Source: Gaetbulibacter sp. 4G1
Lineage (GTDB): Bacteria; Bacteroidota; Bacteroidia; Flavobacteriales; Flavobacteriaceae
NCBI RefSeq assembly: GCF_002741945.1
Contig: NZ_MDVN01000022.1
Location: 186,001-250,000, forward strand
Length of the DNA: 64,000 bases
Reading direction: 5' to 3'
The translations under genes and the position numbers were made by a program. The notes beneath the pieces were generated by a model. The model saw only the letters and a list, made by a program, of their open reading frames with translations, was not told the DNA's origin and searched no databases. Below, in pieces: positions 36,801-45,409 of the stretch. Position 1 is the stretch's first letter, and every line of letters begins with the position of its first letter.

Positions 36801-37128
36801 TGAAATTAAAAGCCTCCCTAAAATGTTGCAAATAGCACCTATTATGGATTTTGAGTTTGCAAACATTGATAATAACAAAGGCAAGGAAATCATAGCTATT
36901 GGCAATCATTATAATGCCGAAGTTGAAACTGTTCGTTACGATGCTTCTTTAGGCAGCATTTTATCTTATAAAGACAAAAAATTTGATGTATTAAACATGA
37001 ATAAAACAGGCTTTATAAATCAAGGAAACTCAAAAGATATCATTACAATAAATAAAAAAAAGGACACTATATTGCTAATCACAAATAATGATGGCAAAGT
37101 CAATTTGTTTAGTAGAGAAAACAAATAA
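33820..37128 (+). CDS. FG-GAP/VCBS-repeat lipoprotein with ASPIC/UnbV domain (locus 1)
   Basis: 1102 aa from a TTG start; no in-frame ATG is near, and the TTG gives a full lipoprotein signal (MKKIIIYITLLFLLVNC, C17). At least a dozen calcium-binding-like motifs D-x-N/D-x-D-G-x-x-D occur (for example DFNNDGLVDVF, DINNDGWLDIY, DIDNDGDLDLF), the mark of FG-GAP/VCBS beta-propeller blades. An ASPIC/UnbV segment lies near 510-570 (IQIKLNGGDKNKFAIGSKI). A second propeller follows. Such proteins often follow SusCD genes and are thought to be surface proteins that bind or handle glycans; no activity is proven. It is paralogous to the protein encoded at 47135-50500. Confidence 0.9.
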   Translation: MKKIIIYITLLFLLVNCNQNKEYKTIKAIKNKPSNDTTLFTLVSNKKTTFTFQNNVEETPDLNFLNFGNIYNGGGVATADFNNDGLVDVFFVANQNSNKLYLNEGDFKFKDITETSGLEDAKGWSTGVSVVDINNDGWLDIYICKSGSRNAYSSRENKLFINQKNNTFIDKAKEWKINNPGFSTQSYFFDFDKDGDLDMYLVSHRPDFENTGKLDMRIERDYSRFSSDILYRNDGAYFTEITHPAGMVNKTWGLSASIGDFNNDGWPDVYVCNDFLTPDMLYINNKNGTFTNEILDRIKHISFSSMGSDYADLNNDLLPDLFVLEMASEDHVRSKQNMATMSTENFNGLVKNNYHHQYMVNTLQLNRGNGKYSEMAQISGLAKTDWSWAPLIADFDNDGLKDIFVTNGILKDMANQDFRTELDKRFSEKKQPSFKEITALQPSTKLGNYVFKNEGNLNFTKSAKAWGLSEKTQSNGSAYADFDNDGDLDLVINNINDTPLLYQNNDTNNFIQIKLNGGDKNKFAIGSKITITVNTAKQYQELYTSRGFISSVQNVVNFGIGDATIIDEILIEWPNQKHTKLTDVDANQIISVNQENAIQLENKNKETPKTLLKNNDPTEQGITYKHNENEFDDYKKQILLPHSQSTNGPFIDKSDINGDGLEDFFIGGAKDQSGELYIQNKNGNFIKQSTKTWQEDKQYEDLGVLFLDIDNDDDDDLYVVSGGAEFEENSSFYQDRIYLNDGKGNFSKGKNILPKINSSGQSIKASDIDNDGDLDLFVGGRIIPNKYPYAPESIILINENGKFYNRTETIAPEIKNIGLVTDAVFSDYDNDNDMDLIVVGEWMPITVFENDNGVLKIAKNETLNNTEGLWFSIESMDIDNDGDMDYFVGNLGLNTKYKASVKKPFHVFCDDFDNSGTYDIVLTSNYKGTLVPSRGRECSSQQMPFIKDKFPTFSEFAEATLEDIYGKEALSKALHLKAHMLNSIFLENDGKGNFEIKSLPKMLQIAPIMDFEFANIDNNKGKEIIAIGNHYNAEVETVRYDASLGSILSYKDKKFDVLNMNKTGFINQGNSKDIITINKKKDTILLITNNDGKVNLFSRENK

Positions 37129-37185
37129 GTTAATAATGCACTAACCTACTATAATATTATAAAATAGTAAGAAGCTTAACTCAAA

Positions 37186-38241
37186 ATGAAAAGAACCTTT
37201 TCCATTTTTAACACAAAAATTAGACAAACTATTGCTCTAAAATATCATATTTTATTTTGGCTTAGTTATTTTACGTTTAATGTAATAAGATGGGGGAGTT
37301 ATTTTAATGATTACTTATATTCATTAAAAACTAATTTAATTGAGTTCCCAATTCATATTATTATCGTATACTTTAATGTCTATTATTTAATCCCAAAGTT
37401 TGTTTTAAGAAAGAAATACTGGAAATATATAGGCTCAATTATTATAATACTGATTCTTGTATACATAGTAAGAACTGGGTTGATTTATTTTCTAGTTTCT
37501 AAAACATTATCACCTGAACTTGAAAGGCCCGTAAAGTTTTTAGACATTAACCACTTTATAGTAGTTGCACTAGGTGAGCTTTATGCCGTCACTTTTGTTA
37601 CAGCAATAAAGTTACTAGTTGATTGGACCATTGAAAAAAGAAGAAATGAAGATTTGGCAAAACTCCAAATGAGTACCGAGCTTAAATATTTGAGAACACA
37701 AATACAGCCTCATTTCTTTTTTAATACTTTAAATAATTTGTACGCATTAACATTAAAAAAATCTGATAATGCCCCAAGGTTGGTATTAAAATTATCAGAT
37801 ATTATGCAATATGTTTTATATGAAGTCGTAAGTTCAAAAGCAAATTTGTTGCAAGAAATAAATCATATAAATAACTTTATAGATATTGAAAGAATGCGAT
37901 TTAAAGATCGTATTGAATTTGACATGGATATAACAGGAGAGATAGATGGCCTTGAAGTTCCACCATTATTGTTTCTTTCATTTGTAGAAAACTGCTTTAA
38001 ACATGGGCTTAATGGAAATGACAAAGTTCAGGTTAACATGAGTTTCAATACCTTAAACAATCGCTATTTAGAGTTTAATGTTGCTAATAATTTTAACCCT
38101 AAAAACTATGTAGAAGAAAATCATGGTATAGGAATAGCAAATGCAAAAAGAAGGTTGCAATTATTGTTTTCAAATGATTTTATTCTTGAAACCAAAATAG
38201 AAGGAAATATCTATAATTTATTTTTAAAAATACCGGTTTAA
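37186..38241 (+). CDS. LytS-type sensor histidine kinase (His_kinase family)
   Basis: 351 aa. Four membrane segments in the first 150 residues, then the PF06580 kinase domain with H176 in QIQPHFFFNTLNNLYAL, followed by the ATPase part with VPPLLFLSFVENCFKHG and HGIGIANAKRRL. The stop codon overlaps the ATG of the LytTR regulator by one base. The extracytoplasmic part is very small, so it probably senses something in the membrane or through a partner. It lies inside glycan locus 1, between the FG-GAP gene and the acyltransferase gene, which suggests control of this locus. Confidence 0.92.
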   Translation: MKRTFSIFNTKIRQTIALKYHILFWLSYFTFNVIRWGSYFNDYLYSLKTNLIEFPIHIIIVYFNVYYLIPKFVLRKKYWKYIGSIIIILILVYIVRTGLIYFLVSKTLSPELERPVKFLDINHFIVVALGELYAVTFVTAIKLLVDWTIEKRRNEDLAKLQMSTELKYLRTQIQPHFFFNTLNNLYALTLKKSDNAPRLVLKLSDIMQYVLYEVVSSKANLLQEINHINNFIDIERMRFKDRIEFDMDITGEIDGLEVPPLLFLSFVENCFKHGLNGNDKVQVNMSFNTLNNRYLEFNVANNFNPKNYVEENHGIGIANAKRRLQLLFSNDFILETKIEGNIYNLFLKIPV

Positions 38242-38966
38242 TGAAGATTAAATGTATTATTATTGATGATGAACCACTAGCTATTAGTGTTATAGAAGAT
38301 CATTTAAAAAATTTCGACAATATTGAAATTCTCGAAACTTTTAATGATCCTTTAAAAGCATTTGCTATTTTACAGCAAGAAAAAGTAGATGTTCTTTTTC
38401 TAGACATAAATATGCCACAAATGAGTGGTTTTGAAGTTATAGAAAATCTTAATCCTAAACCTTTAGTAATAATTACTACTGCTTACAGAGAATATGCCGT
38501 TAAAAGTTTTGAGTTGGATGTTCTAGATTATCTAGTAAAACCAATACCTTTTAATCGCTTTTTAAAAACAATTAATAAAGTTTATCAACAAATACATACC
38601 AATAACAGTTCCACTGGAGACTCTAAATTAAACCATGAACCACATATCTTCTTAAAAGTAGACAAAAAACTAATCAAGGTTAACCTCAACGATATTTTAT
38701 TTATTGAAAGCTTAAAAGATTATATTAAAATAGCTACAACATTAGGCGATTATGTAGTACACAAATCGCTTACAGCAATTTCTGAGGAATTACCACAATC
38801 AAATTTTATACGCGTACATCGATCGTACAATATCTCAATAAATAAAATTGTAGCATTAGAAGGCAATTCCATAGAAATTGCTGGTAGAAGAATCCCGATT
38901 GGGCGGAATTACTTAAAACAAACCAAAGAACGTATTTTCAATATTAAAGAAGATAAAGAAAACTAA
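38241..38966 (+). CDS. LytTR-family response regulator (partner of LytS-type kinase)
   Basis: 241 aa. Receiver domain with D9/D10, phospho-acceptor D55 (VLFLDINMPQ) and K in DYLVKPIPF. The C-terminal LytTR domain (about 140-235) shows HIFLKVDKKLIKVNLNDILFIESL and RVHRSYNISINKIVAL. It is co-translated with the kinase gene. I looked for 21-bp-period repeats like those of the H-NOX locus near 28.4-28.7 kb and before 37186 and saw none. Confidence 0.93.
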   Translation: MKIKCIIIDDEPLAISVIEDHLKNFDNIEILETFNDPLKAFAILQQEKVDVLFLDINMPQMSGFEVIENLNPKPLVIITTAYREYAVKSFELDVLDYLVKPIPFNRFLKTINKVYQQIHTNNSSTGDSKLNHEPHIFLKVDKKLIKVNLNDILFIESLKDYIKIATTLGDYVVHKSLTAISEELPQSNFIRVHRSYNISINKIVALEGNSIEIAGRRIPIGRNYLKQTKERIFNIKEDKEN

Positions 38967-39003
38967 AGCGCATTGCTTTTAATCAATATTAAAAAACTCT
39001 AAA

Positions 39004-40101
39004 ATGAGTACAAAGCAAAGAATTCAATCAGTAGATATCCTTAGAGGGTTTACCATTGCTGCGATGATATTAGTTAATACTCCCGGAACTTGGGCTCATG
39101 CATACCCCCCTTTACTTCATGCCCCTTGGCATGGATTGACACCTACCGATTTGATATTCCCTTTCTTCTTGTTTATAGTAGGGATTTCAATATCCTTTGC
39201 ATACAAAAACAAATCAAAAAATTGGAATACTTATAAAAAAATTATTGTTCGCAGCTTAAAACTTATTGGTCTTGGGCTATTTTTAGCTTTATTTTTACCC
39301 TATTTCCCTTTTGCTAAAGATATAGAAATGTTAAGGTTTCCTGGTGTTTTACAAAGAATTGGCATAGTGTTTTTAATTTCTGCTATACTATTTCTTAACT
39401 GCAATTGGAAAGCCTTATTTTCAATTGGCTTACTTATTTTAATTGGCTACTGGTTGTTTCTAGGGTTTGTTCCTTTACCAGATGGGACTTTACCAACTTT
39501 TGATAGGGCTGCTAACAATTGGGCAAATTATATTGACTTAAATGTTTTAGGAAAGCACATGTGGAAACCAGATTATGATCCTGAAGGTCTTTTAAGTACA
39601 TTGCCAGCAATTGTAACAAGCATCTCTGGTATTTTAGTAGGTCTTATATTATCAAAAGAGAATATTAATAAGCTGACTTATTTACTAATGGTCGCTATAT
39701 CGTTATTAGTTAGCGGTTATATATTTAGCATTTGGTTTCCAATAAACAAAGCTATTTGGAGCAGTAGTTTTGTATTGGTAACTAGTGGGTGGGCAACTTT
39801 AATTCTAGTAATTATCTACTACTTAACGGATGTATTACATTGGAAATTTGGTACTGTTTTTAAGTATGTAGGCTCTAATGCTATTACTATTTATTTTTTA
39901 TCTAGTTTTATTTCTAAATCATTTTACTTAACAAAAGTTAATCAACAAGAAAATATTCATTCTTGGTTGTATAATAACATATTTGTACAGCCCTTTTTAG
40001 CAGATAAATTGTCTTCCTTATTATATGCCTTAACTGTAGTTCTTTTTTATTTGTTTCTAGGATATATTTTATATAAGAAAAAGATTTTTATTAAAGTTTA
40101 G
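39004..40101 (+). CDS. NagX / HGSNAT-like membrane acyltransferase (DUF5009-type)
   Basis: 365 aa with about ten membrane segments. The opening RIQSVDILRGFTIAAMILVNTPG and the following WHGLTPTDLIFPFFLFIVGISIS are the signature of the heparan-alpha-glucosaminide N-acetyltransferase-like family, which includes NagX of GlcNAc-use operons. In that family the protein transfers acetyl groups to glucosamine or helps amino-sugar passage at the inner membrane. It comes 37 bases after the LytTR gene and is the last gene of locus 1. Its presence together with the NagB-PIG-L fusion supports amino-sugar use. Confidence 0.88.
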   Translation: MSTKQRIQSVDILRGFTIAAMILVNTPGTWAHAYPPLLHAPWHGLTPTDLIFPFFLFIVGISISFAYKNKSKNWNTYKKIIVRSLKLIGLGLFLALFLPYFPFAKDIEMLRFPGVLQRIGIVFLISAILFLNCNWKALFSIGLLILIGYWLFLGFVPLPDGTLPTFDRAANNWANYIDLNVLGKHMWKPDYDPEGLLSTLPAIVTSISGILVGLILSKENINKLTYLLMVAISLLVSGYIFSIWFPINKAIWSSSFVLVTSGWATLILVIIYYLTDVLHWKFGTVFKYVGSNAITIYFLSSFISKSFYLTKVNQQENIHSWLYNNIFVQPFLADKLSSLLYALTVVLFYLFLGYILYKKKIFIKV

Positions 40102-40170
40102 TTTTTATCAAAAAAGTAAGAATAGTTTGCTAACAAAAAATTCTTGTATTAAACATATTACAACAAAACA

Positions 40171-40225
40171 GCTAATAAACATTAGCATCTCTAAAAAAGA
40201 ACGCTAAACATTAACAAATGTTTAG
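40171..40225. repeat. Two short hairpins upstream of the ECF sigma gene
   Basis: GCTAAT-AAAC-ATTAGC (40171-40186) and CTAAACATT-AACA-AATGTTTAG (40204-40225, 9-bp perfect stem). They lie between the end of locus 1 and the sigma gene. Either could end the locus 1 transcript or bind a regulator. There is no long T-run. Confidence 0.4.
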
Positions 40226-40339
40226 ATATTTTTTAAATTGCACAAAAATTAATTAAATAGCATTATCAAAAAACTACTAGAAAAATCTATTCCTCTAAAT
40301 AAAACTAGTAAAAAAGACTTATTTGATTTACTATACAAC

Positions 40340-40831
40340 ATGCATTATTCCTTGTTGTTGCAAATTGTTCAACAATATGTCCCTACAAATGAAGATGCTG
40401 AAGAGGTATTGCAAGATGTTTTTATAAAAATTTGGAACAACATTGACCAAATAGATGTAAATAAAAATATTACAGGCTACTTATTTAGAATTACAAGAAA
40501 CACTTGTCTTGATTTTTTAAGAAGTAAAAGACACGCCTTAGCTTTAGAAACAAACTCGTTGCAACAAAAAAACTTATTAAATTTTCACGCTTTAACAAAT
40601 AACACAGCCTCAACAATAATTGAGAATGAGCTTATTGATTTAATTAATGAAAACATAAAGTTACTTCCAGAAAAATGTCGTTTAGTTTTCATTAAAAGTA
40701 GATTTGAAGGTAAAAAACACAAGGAAATTTCATCTGAACTTGACATATCTACAAAAACCATAGAAAATCATATAACAAAGGCAATCAAGCACTTAAGAAA
40801 GTCTTTGAAAGATTATTTACCTTTTTTATAA
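40340..40831 (+). CDS. ECF (FecI-like) RNA polymerase sigma factor
   Basis: 163 aa from the first ATG. Region 2 is seen in EDAEEVLQDVFIKIWNNID and GYLFRITRNTCLDFLRSK; region 4 in LPEKCRLVFIKSRFEGKKHKEISSELDISTKTIENHITKAIKHL. The frame stays open upstream to 40253, and the codons just before the ATG spell KKDLFDLLYN, which aligns with the missing start of region 2 (F..LY..Y). The true start is therefore probably upstream, with ATT at 40262 a possible start codon. It partners the FecR-type gene 68 bases downstream and probably drives the susC gene at 41926. Confidence 0.9.
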   Translation: MHYSLLLQIVQQYVPTNEDAEEVLQDVFIKIWNNIDQIDVNKNITGYLFRITRNTCLDFLRSKRHALALETNSLQQKNLLNFHALTNNTASTIIENELIDLINENIKLLPEKCRLVFIKSRFEGKKHKEISSELDISTKTIENHITKAIKHLRKSLKDYLPFL

Positions 40832-40899
40832 TTTTTTTTAAAACCCACTAAGGGGTACACTTACTTTTCATCGTATTATATTGTAGTAAGGCTATCTAC

Positions 40900-41844
40900 A
40901 TGAGCAATAAAGAAATATTAAAATTAATTAAAGGGCAACTCTCTCCAGAAAAAGAAAAGGAGGTTGTAGATTGGTTACTTAATAATCCTAAAAAAAGGAA
41001 ACAATACGAAATACTTAAAGCTAAAGAAATAGCTAAAAACTTAAGAAAAACAAGTAAATCATCTTCAAGGCATACAATAAAAAGAATATACAAATATGCT
41101 GCTGTTATACTTGTAGTAATTACTTCCTCTTTGTTAACATGGCAATTATCTAACAAGAATGATTTTACAGATAGTGAACAAAACGACACTTCTTTAGTTT
41201 TAGTAACTACACAAAAAGCTGAGAAAAAAGTGATTTTTCTTGAAGATAGTACTAAAATAACTTTAAATTCAAATAGTGCTTTATCTTATCCTAAGCATTT
41301 TAAAGGCAATACTAGAGAGGTAGTTATTAAAGGAGAAGCTTTTTTCGATGTCACAGAAAATGAGCAAAAACCTTTTATAGTTACTACTAATGAAGGTCTA
41401 AAAATAAAAGTACTAGGGACCTCATTCAACGTCAAATCCTATCCTGAGGATAGAAAAATGGAAACGACTTTAGTTACAGGAAAAGTAAAAGTAATTGAAG
41501 AGCGCAAAAATACCATTGTTGAATTATCACCATCACAAAAAGCCACCTATTTAAAAAGTGAAGATAAAATGATAGTTGAGCACGTAAAAACTGAAAACTT
41601 TACAGCGTGGAAAGAAGGAAGGTTAATCTATAATGACACTCCTATGCGTGATGTCATTAAAGATCTTGAAAGAATGTATGATTTGAAATTTGATGTATCA
41701 TCAATTAAAATACTCGATTACAAATACAAAGGCGAATTTAATAACTTAAATATAAATCAAATATTAGAGTTGTTCGAAATATCGTCACCAATAACATATT
41801 CAATACAAAAAAATAATATTATAAGATTAAACATTGAACAATAA
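40900..41844 (+). CDS. FecR-type anti-sigma factor
   Basis: 314 aa. The cytoplasmic N-terminus (1-65) has the anti-sigma pattern KLIKGQLSPEKEKEVVDWLLNNPKK. One membrane helix lies at about 66-84. The periplasmic FecR domain (about 100-200) has KKVIFLEDSTKITLNSNSALSYP and GEAFFDVTENEQKPFIV, then a DUF4974 domain at the end (MRDVIKDLERMYDLKFDV). It holds the ECF sigma inactive until the STN domain of the SusC transporter signals. A 12-bp-stem hairpin follows its stop, separating it from susC. Confidence 0.94.
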   Translation: MSNKEILKLIKGQLSPEKEKEVVDWLLNNPKKRKQYEILKAKEIAKNLRKTSKSSSRHTIKRIYKYAAVILVVITSSLLTWQLSNKNDFTDSEQNDTSLVLVTTQKAEKKVIFLEDSTKITLNSNSALSYPKHFKGNTREVVIKGEAFFDVTENEQKPFIVTTNEGLKIKVLGTSFNVKSYPEDRKMETTLVTGKVKVIEERKNTIVELSPSQKATYLKSEDKMIVEHVKTENFTAWKEGRLIYNDTPMRDVIKDLERMYDLKFDVSSIKILDYKYKGEFNNLNINQILELFEISSPITYSIQKNNIIRLNIEQ

Positions 41845-41873
41845 AAGGGTAAGTGGTGCAACACTTACCCTTT
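41844..41873 (+). terminator. Hairpin between anti-sigma gene and susC, probable terminator
   Basis: The perfect 12-bp stem AAAGGGTAAGTG/CACTTACCCTTT with loop GTGCAA begins at the fecR-type stop codon. It insulates susC, which would then need its own, probably ECF-dependent, promoter. The T-run is short. Confidence 0.6.
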
Positions 41874-41925
41874 AAGCTAATCATTTAGCACATCTAGTAT
41901 TAAATAATTAAAACCAAACAAAAGT

Positions 41926-44900
41926 ATGAAAAAAAAGCAACACTTTTTTTCAAAAATCCCTATTCTTCGGATTATGAAAATTTATTTAGTTTTACTTTGC
42001 ATATCGCTTACAAAAATTTTTGCAAGTGATGCCTATTCGCAAAACATTACATTAAACGCCGAAAATGTAGAAATCAAAAAGATTCTTACAGAAATTGAAC
42101 AAAAAAGTAATTTTAGCTTTTTTTACAATAGCAGTATTGTAAATGTTGATTTAAAAAAATCTTTAGCAGTTGAAAACATTGAAATCAATGAAGCATTAAG
42201 TCTATTGTTTAGTAATACAAACATAGACTATAGTTTTATGCGAAATCAAATAATATTATACCCTAAAGATAGACCTGAACTTAAATTAAAAATTGAAAAT
42301 ATTTTTAGAAAAAAGGAAACTAATATTACATCCTCGTTAACTCCCAAAATGGTTACAGAATACATTAAATCTGTACTTCAAACTAGTGTTAGCGGTAAAG
42401 TTGTAGATTCTAAAGGAGATCCTTTACCAGGAGTTACTGTATTGATAAAAGGGACTCAAAAAGGAACTTCAACAGATTTTGATGGAAATTATTCTATTAG
42501 CGTAGAAAATTCAAATGATGTCTTAGTATTTTCATATATAGGGTTTTCCACACAAGAAGTAGCAGTAAACAAGCAAAGTATATTAAACATAACATTACAG
42601 GAAAACACCTCTGAACTGGACGAGGTTGTTATTGTTGGTTACGGAGCTCAAAAAAAGGTAAACCTAACGGGTTCTATTGCTACAATAAAATCTGATGATA
42701 TTGTTAAAAATAGCACATCAAATGTTAGTAGTGCTTTATCTGGTAGGTTAGCTGGTGTAATAACTATACAAAGCTCTGGAGAACCTGGTGGTGATGCTGC
42801 AAATATTAGAATTAGAGGTCTTAGCTCTTTAAATGATAATTCACCATTAGTTTTAGTTGATGGTATTCCAAGAGCTTTAAATAATATTAACTCTAATGAT
42901 ATTGAAAGTATTAGTGTGTTAAAAGATGCCGCAGCCGCAGCAATTTATGGAATGCGAGCAGCAAATGGAGTTATATTAATAACTACTAAAAGAGGTAAAG
43001 GCAAAACCAGCTTTAACGTAAATATGTATTCTGGTATACAAAAACCAACCAGAATGCCTGACTTCTTAGATTCGTTTAATTATGCTACGCTTTTAAATGA
43101 GGCTAATGCAAATGACGGAGTACCGGCAGCATATTCTGATGATGATTTACAAAAGTTTTTAAGTGGGTCGGATCCAAACACACATCCAAACACAGATTGG
43201 ATCGATGAAGTCTTAGATTCGGCATCTTCAATGCATTCTATAGACATTTCAGCTAGCGGCAGTAATACAGAAAATACAATAAAGTATTTTACTTCATTAG
43301 GCTACTTATACCAAGATGCTATTTATGATAACAATAACTATGATCGCTTCAATTTTAGATCAAATATTGATGTAGATGTTAATGAAAATATACAATTACA
43401 AGCAAATTTTTCTGGAGCTGTAGAAAACAGAAAGCGTCCTGGAGTAACTGCATCTACATTATTTTCTAACCTTATGAGAACCCCCCCAACTGAGGTAAAC
43501 CAATATTCAAATGGAGGTTATTCAATATTTGCTCAACAACCATTTATTGATAACGGATACAGGGAAGAAGAGGATTTTGATTTTCAATCAAAAATAGCTC
43601 TAAATATTAAGTTTCCTTTTTTAGAAGGTTTAAGCCTTACAACTCAAGCTGCTTATGACCGATCTGCTGGTGGAAGTAATAATAATAGAGATAATTTTAC
43701 GGGCAGTGTTACTTCCTTTAATGTTCCTAGAACATACACTCTATTTGACCCTTCAACCGGAGAGTTTTCCTTAAGTACTCCCGCTGATAGAGGTGAATCA
43801 GCTAGTTTGTCAGAATCAAGGGCAAAAGGTTTTCAGCTAACAACAGAAGCTATATTGAATTATTCAAAAATTATTGATAAACATGATTTTGGAGCAAAAT
43901 TTGTTTATTCAAGAACAAAGACAGAATATAGTATCTTAACTTCTGGTATTAGTAATTTAACAGGTACATCAACTCCATTATTTATTGCTGGTGATGCAGA
44001 AACTAGGTCTATTTCAAATGGTACATTTGAAACCGCGATTTTAGGTTATGCAGGACGATTTACTTATGCCTTTGACAATAAATACTTAGTAGAATTTAAC
44101 GGAAGGTATGATGGGTCTTATAAATTTAGTAAAAATTCTAGATTTGGTTTTTTTCCATCATATTCTCTCGCGTGGAGAGCTTCTCAAGAAGCGTTTTTAC
44201 AAAACTCAAAAACTATAAGTAATTTAAAACTAAGATTCTCCTATGGTGAACTTGGAAGCGATGCAGGTGTAGGTCCTTTTAGGTATTTAGAATTTTTTGG
44301 TTTTGGAGGTCCTTTTATAGACAATTCCAATGTTTCTCAAACTATTTCTAGTAGTGGTTTAGCTGATGCTGCAACAACTTGGGAAAAAGCGAAAACTTAT
44401 AATTTAGGATTAGAATTGGGGCTATGGAACAATGCTCTAACTTTAGAAGCTGATTTATATTCTAAAAGAACTAGCGATATTTTAACTACAAGATCCCTTC
44501 AGGTTCCTAGTACTTTTGGAGCTTCATTACCTTTTGAAAACATAGGGGTTGTAGACAATAAAGGATTTGAAATTATTTTAAATCATAAAGGACAAGGTAA
44601 AGATTTCGATTACTTTGCAAATTTCAATTTCGGATACTCAAAAAATAAAATAGTAGATATAGCCGAAGCTGATGATGTAGATCCTTTACGAAAACTTACA
44701 GGAAGGCAAATACAAGCTCGTACCCGAATTGGCTTTATTGCAGATGGTTTATTTTTAACACAACAAGAAATTGACGACTTAAATGCCAGTGCTCCTGATG
44801 GCGTGTACCAAACTCAAAATCCACAACCAGGTGATATTAGATATGCAGATATTACAGGAGATGGGAAAGTAGACAATGATGATAGAACAATTATGGGAAA

Positions 44901-45399
44901 AGGCAATGTCCCTGAAATTACTTTTGGTTTAAATTTAGGGTTTAATTATAAACAATTTGATTTTTCAGCATTGTTTCAAGGTGCCGCAAATTTTGACATG
45001 TACTTGTCTAATGAATCCGCCTGGGCCTTTTTTAACGGTGGAAAAGTATTTAACAGACATTTAGGTCGAGCTCAAATAGGTGCAGATGGTAATGTTACAA
45101 ATACTAATGCAACCTACCCAAGGTTAACATTAAATAATAATGCAGTAAATGAACGTACTTCTTCTTACTGGTTGATGCCAGGGGACTATGTGCGTTTTAA
45201 AAATGTTGAAATTGGTTATACGTTCCCTGAAAACATAACTAATAAAATAGGTGTTAATAGGTTAAGAATCTATCTTAATGGAAGAAACCTAGCAACATGG
45301 TCAAAAATAAAACATTTAGATCCTGAAAACCCACAACAAAGAGGTTGGTTTTATCCACAACAAAAGGTATATAACTTAGGTGTAAATCTACAATTCTAA
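41926..45399 (+). CDS. SusC/RagA-type TonB-dependent transporter with STN signalling domain (locus 2)
   Basis: 1157 aa. A long leader (about 1-39) ends in DAYSQ, then an STN domain (about 42-95: NAENVEIKKILTEIEQKSNF), a linker, a carboxypeptidase-regulatory-like domain (about 152-235: SGKVVDSKGDPLPGVTVLI), the TonB-box region LDEVVIVGYGAQKK, a plug (VLVDGIPRAL, DIESISVLKDAAAAAIYGMRA) and the barrel ending NLGVNLQF. The STN domain is what talks to FecR-type anti-sigma factors, and such a pair lies just upstream. It imports the products of the GH101 enzyme, as inferred from the gene order. Confidence 0.96.
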   Translation: MKKKQHFFSKIPILRIMKIYLVLLCISLTKIFASDAYSQNITLNAENVEIKKILTEIEQKSNFSFFYNSSIVNVDLKKSLAVENIEINEALSLLFSNTNIDYSFMRNQIILYPKDRPELKLKIENIFRKKETNITSSLTPKMVTEYIKSVLQTSVSGKVVDSKGDPLPGVTVLIKGTQKGTSTDFDGNYSISVENSNDVLVFSYIGFSTQEVAVNKQSILNITLQENTSELDEVVIVGYGAQKKVNLTGSIATIKSDDIVKNSTSNVSSALSGRLAGVITIQSSGEPGGDAANIRIRGLSSLNDNSPLVLVDGIPRALNNINSNDIESISVLKDAAAAAIYGMRAANGVILITTKRGKGKTSFNVNMYSGIQKPTRMPDFLDSFNYATLLNEANANDGVPAAYSDDDLQKFLSGSDPNTHPNTDWIDEVLDSASSMHSIDISASGSNTENTIKYFTSLGYLYQDAIYDNNNYDRFNFRSNIDVDVNENIQLQANFSGAVENRKRPGVTASTLFSNLMRTPPTEVNQYSNGGYSIFAQQPFIDNGYREEEDFDFQSKIALNIKFPFLEGLSLTTQAAYDRSAGGSNNNRDNFTGSVTSFNVPRTYTLFDPSTGEFSLSTPADRGESASLSESRAKGFQLTTEAILNYSKIIDKHDFGAKFVYSRTKTEYSILTSGISNLTGTSTPLFIAGDAETRSISNGTFETAILGYAGRFTYAFDNKYLVEFNGRYDGSYKFSKNSRFGFFPSYSLAWRASQEAFLQNSKTISNLKLRFSYGELGSDAGVGPFRYLEFFGFGGPFIDNSNVSQTISSSGLADAATTWEKAKTYNLGLELGLWNNALTLEADLYSKRTSDILTTRSLQVPSTFGASLPFENIGVVDNKGFEIILNHKGQGKDFDYFANFNFGYSKNKIVDIAEADDVDPLRKLTGRQIQARTRIGFIADGLFLTQQEIDDLNASAPDGVYQTQNPQPGDIRYADITGDGKVDNDDRTIMGKGNVPEITFGLNLGFNYKQFDFSALFQGAANFDMYLSNESAWAFFNGGKVFNRHLGRAQIGADGNVTNTNATYPRLTLNNNAVNERTSSYWLMPGDYVRFKNVEIGYTFPENITNKIGVNRLRIYLNGRNLATWSKIKHLDPENPQQRGWFYPQQKVYNLGVNLQF

Positions 45400-45409
45400 A
45401 AAAAAAATT

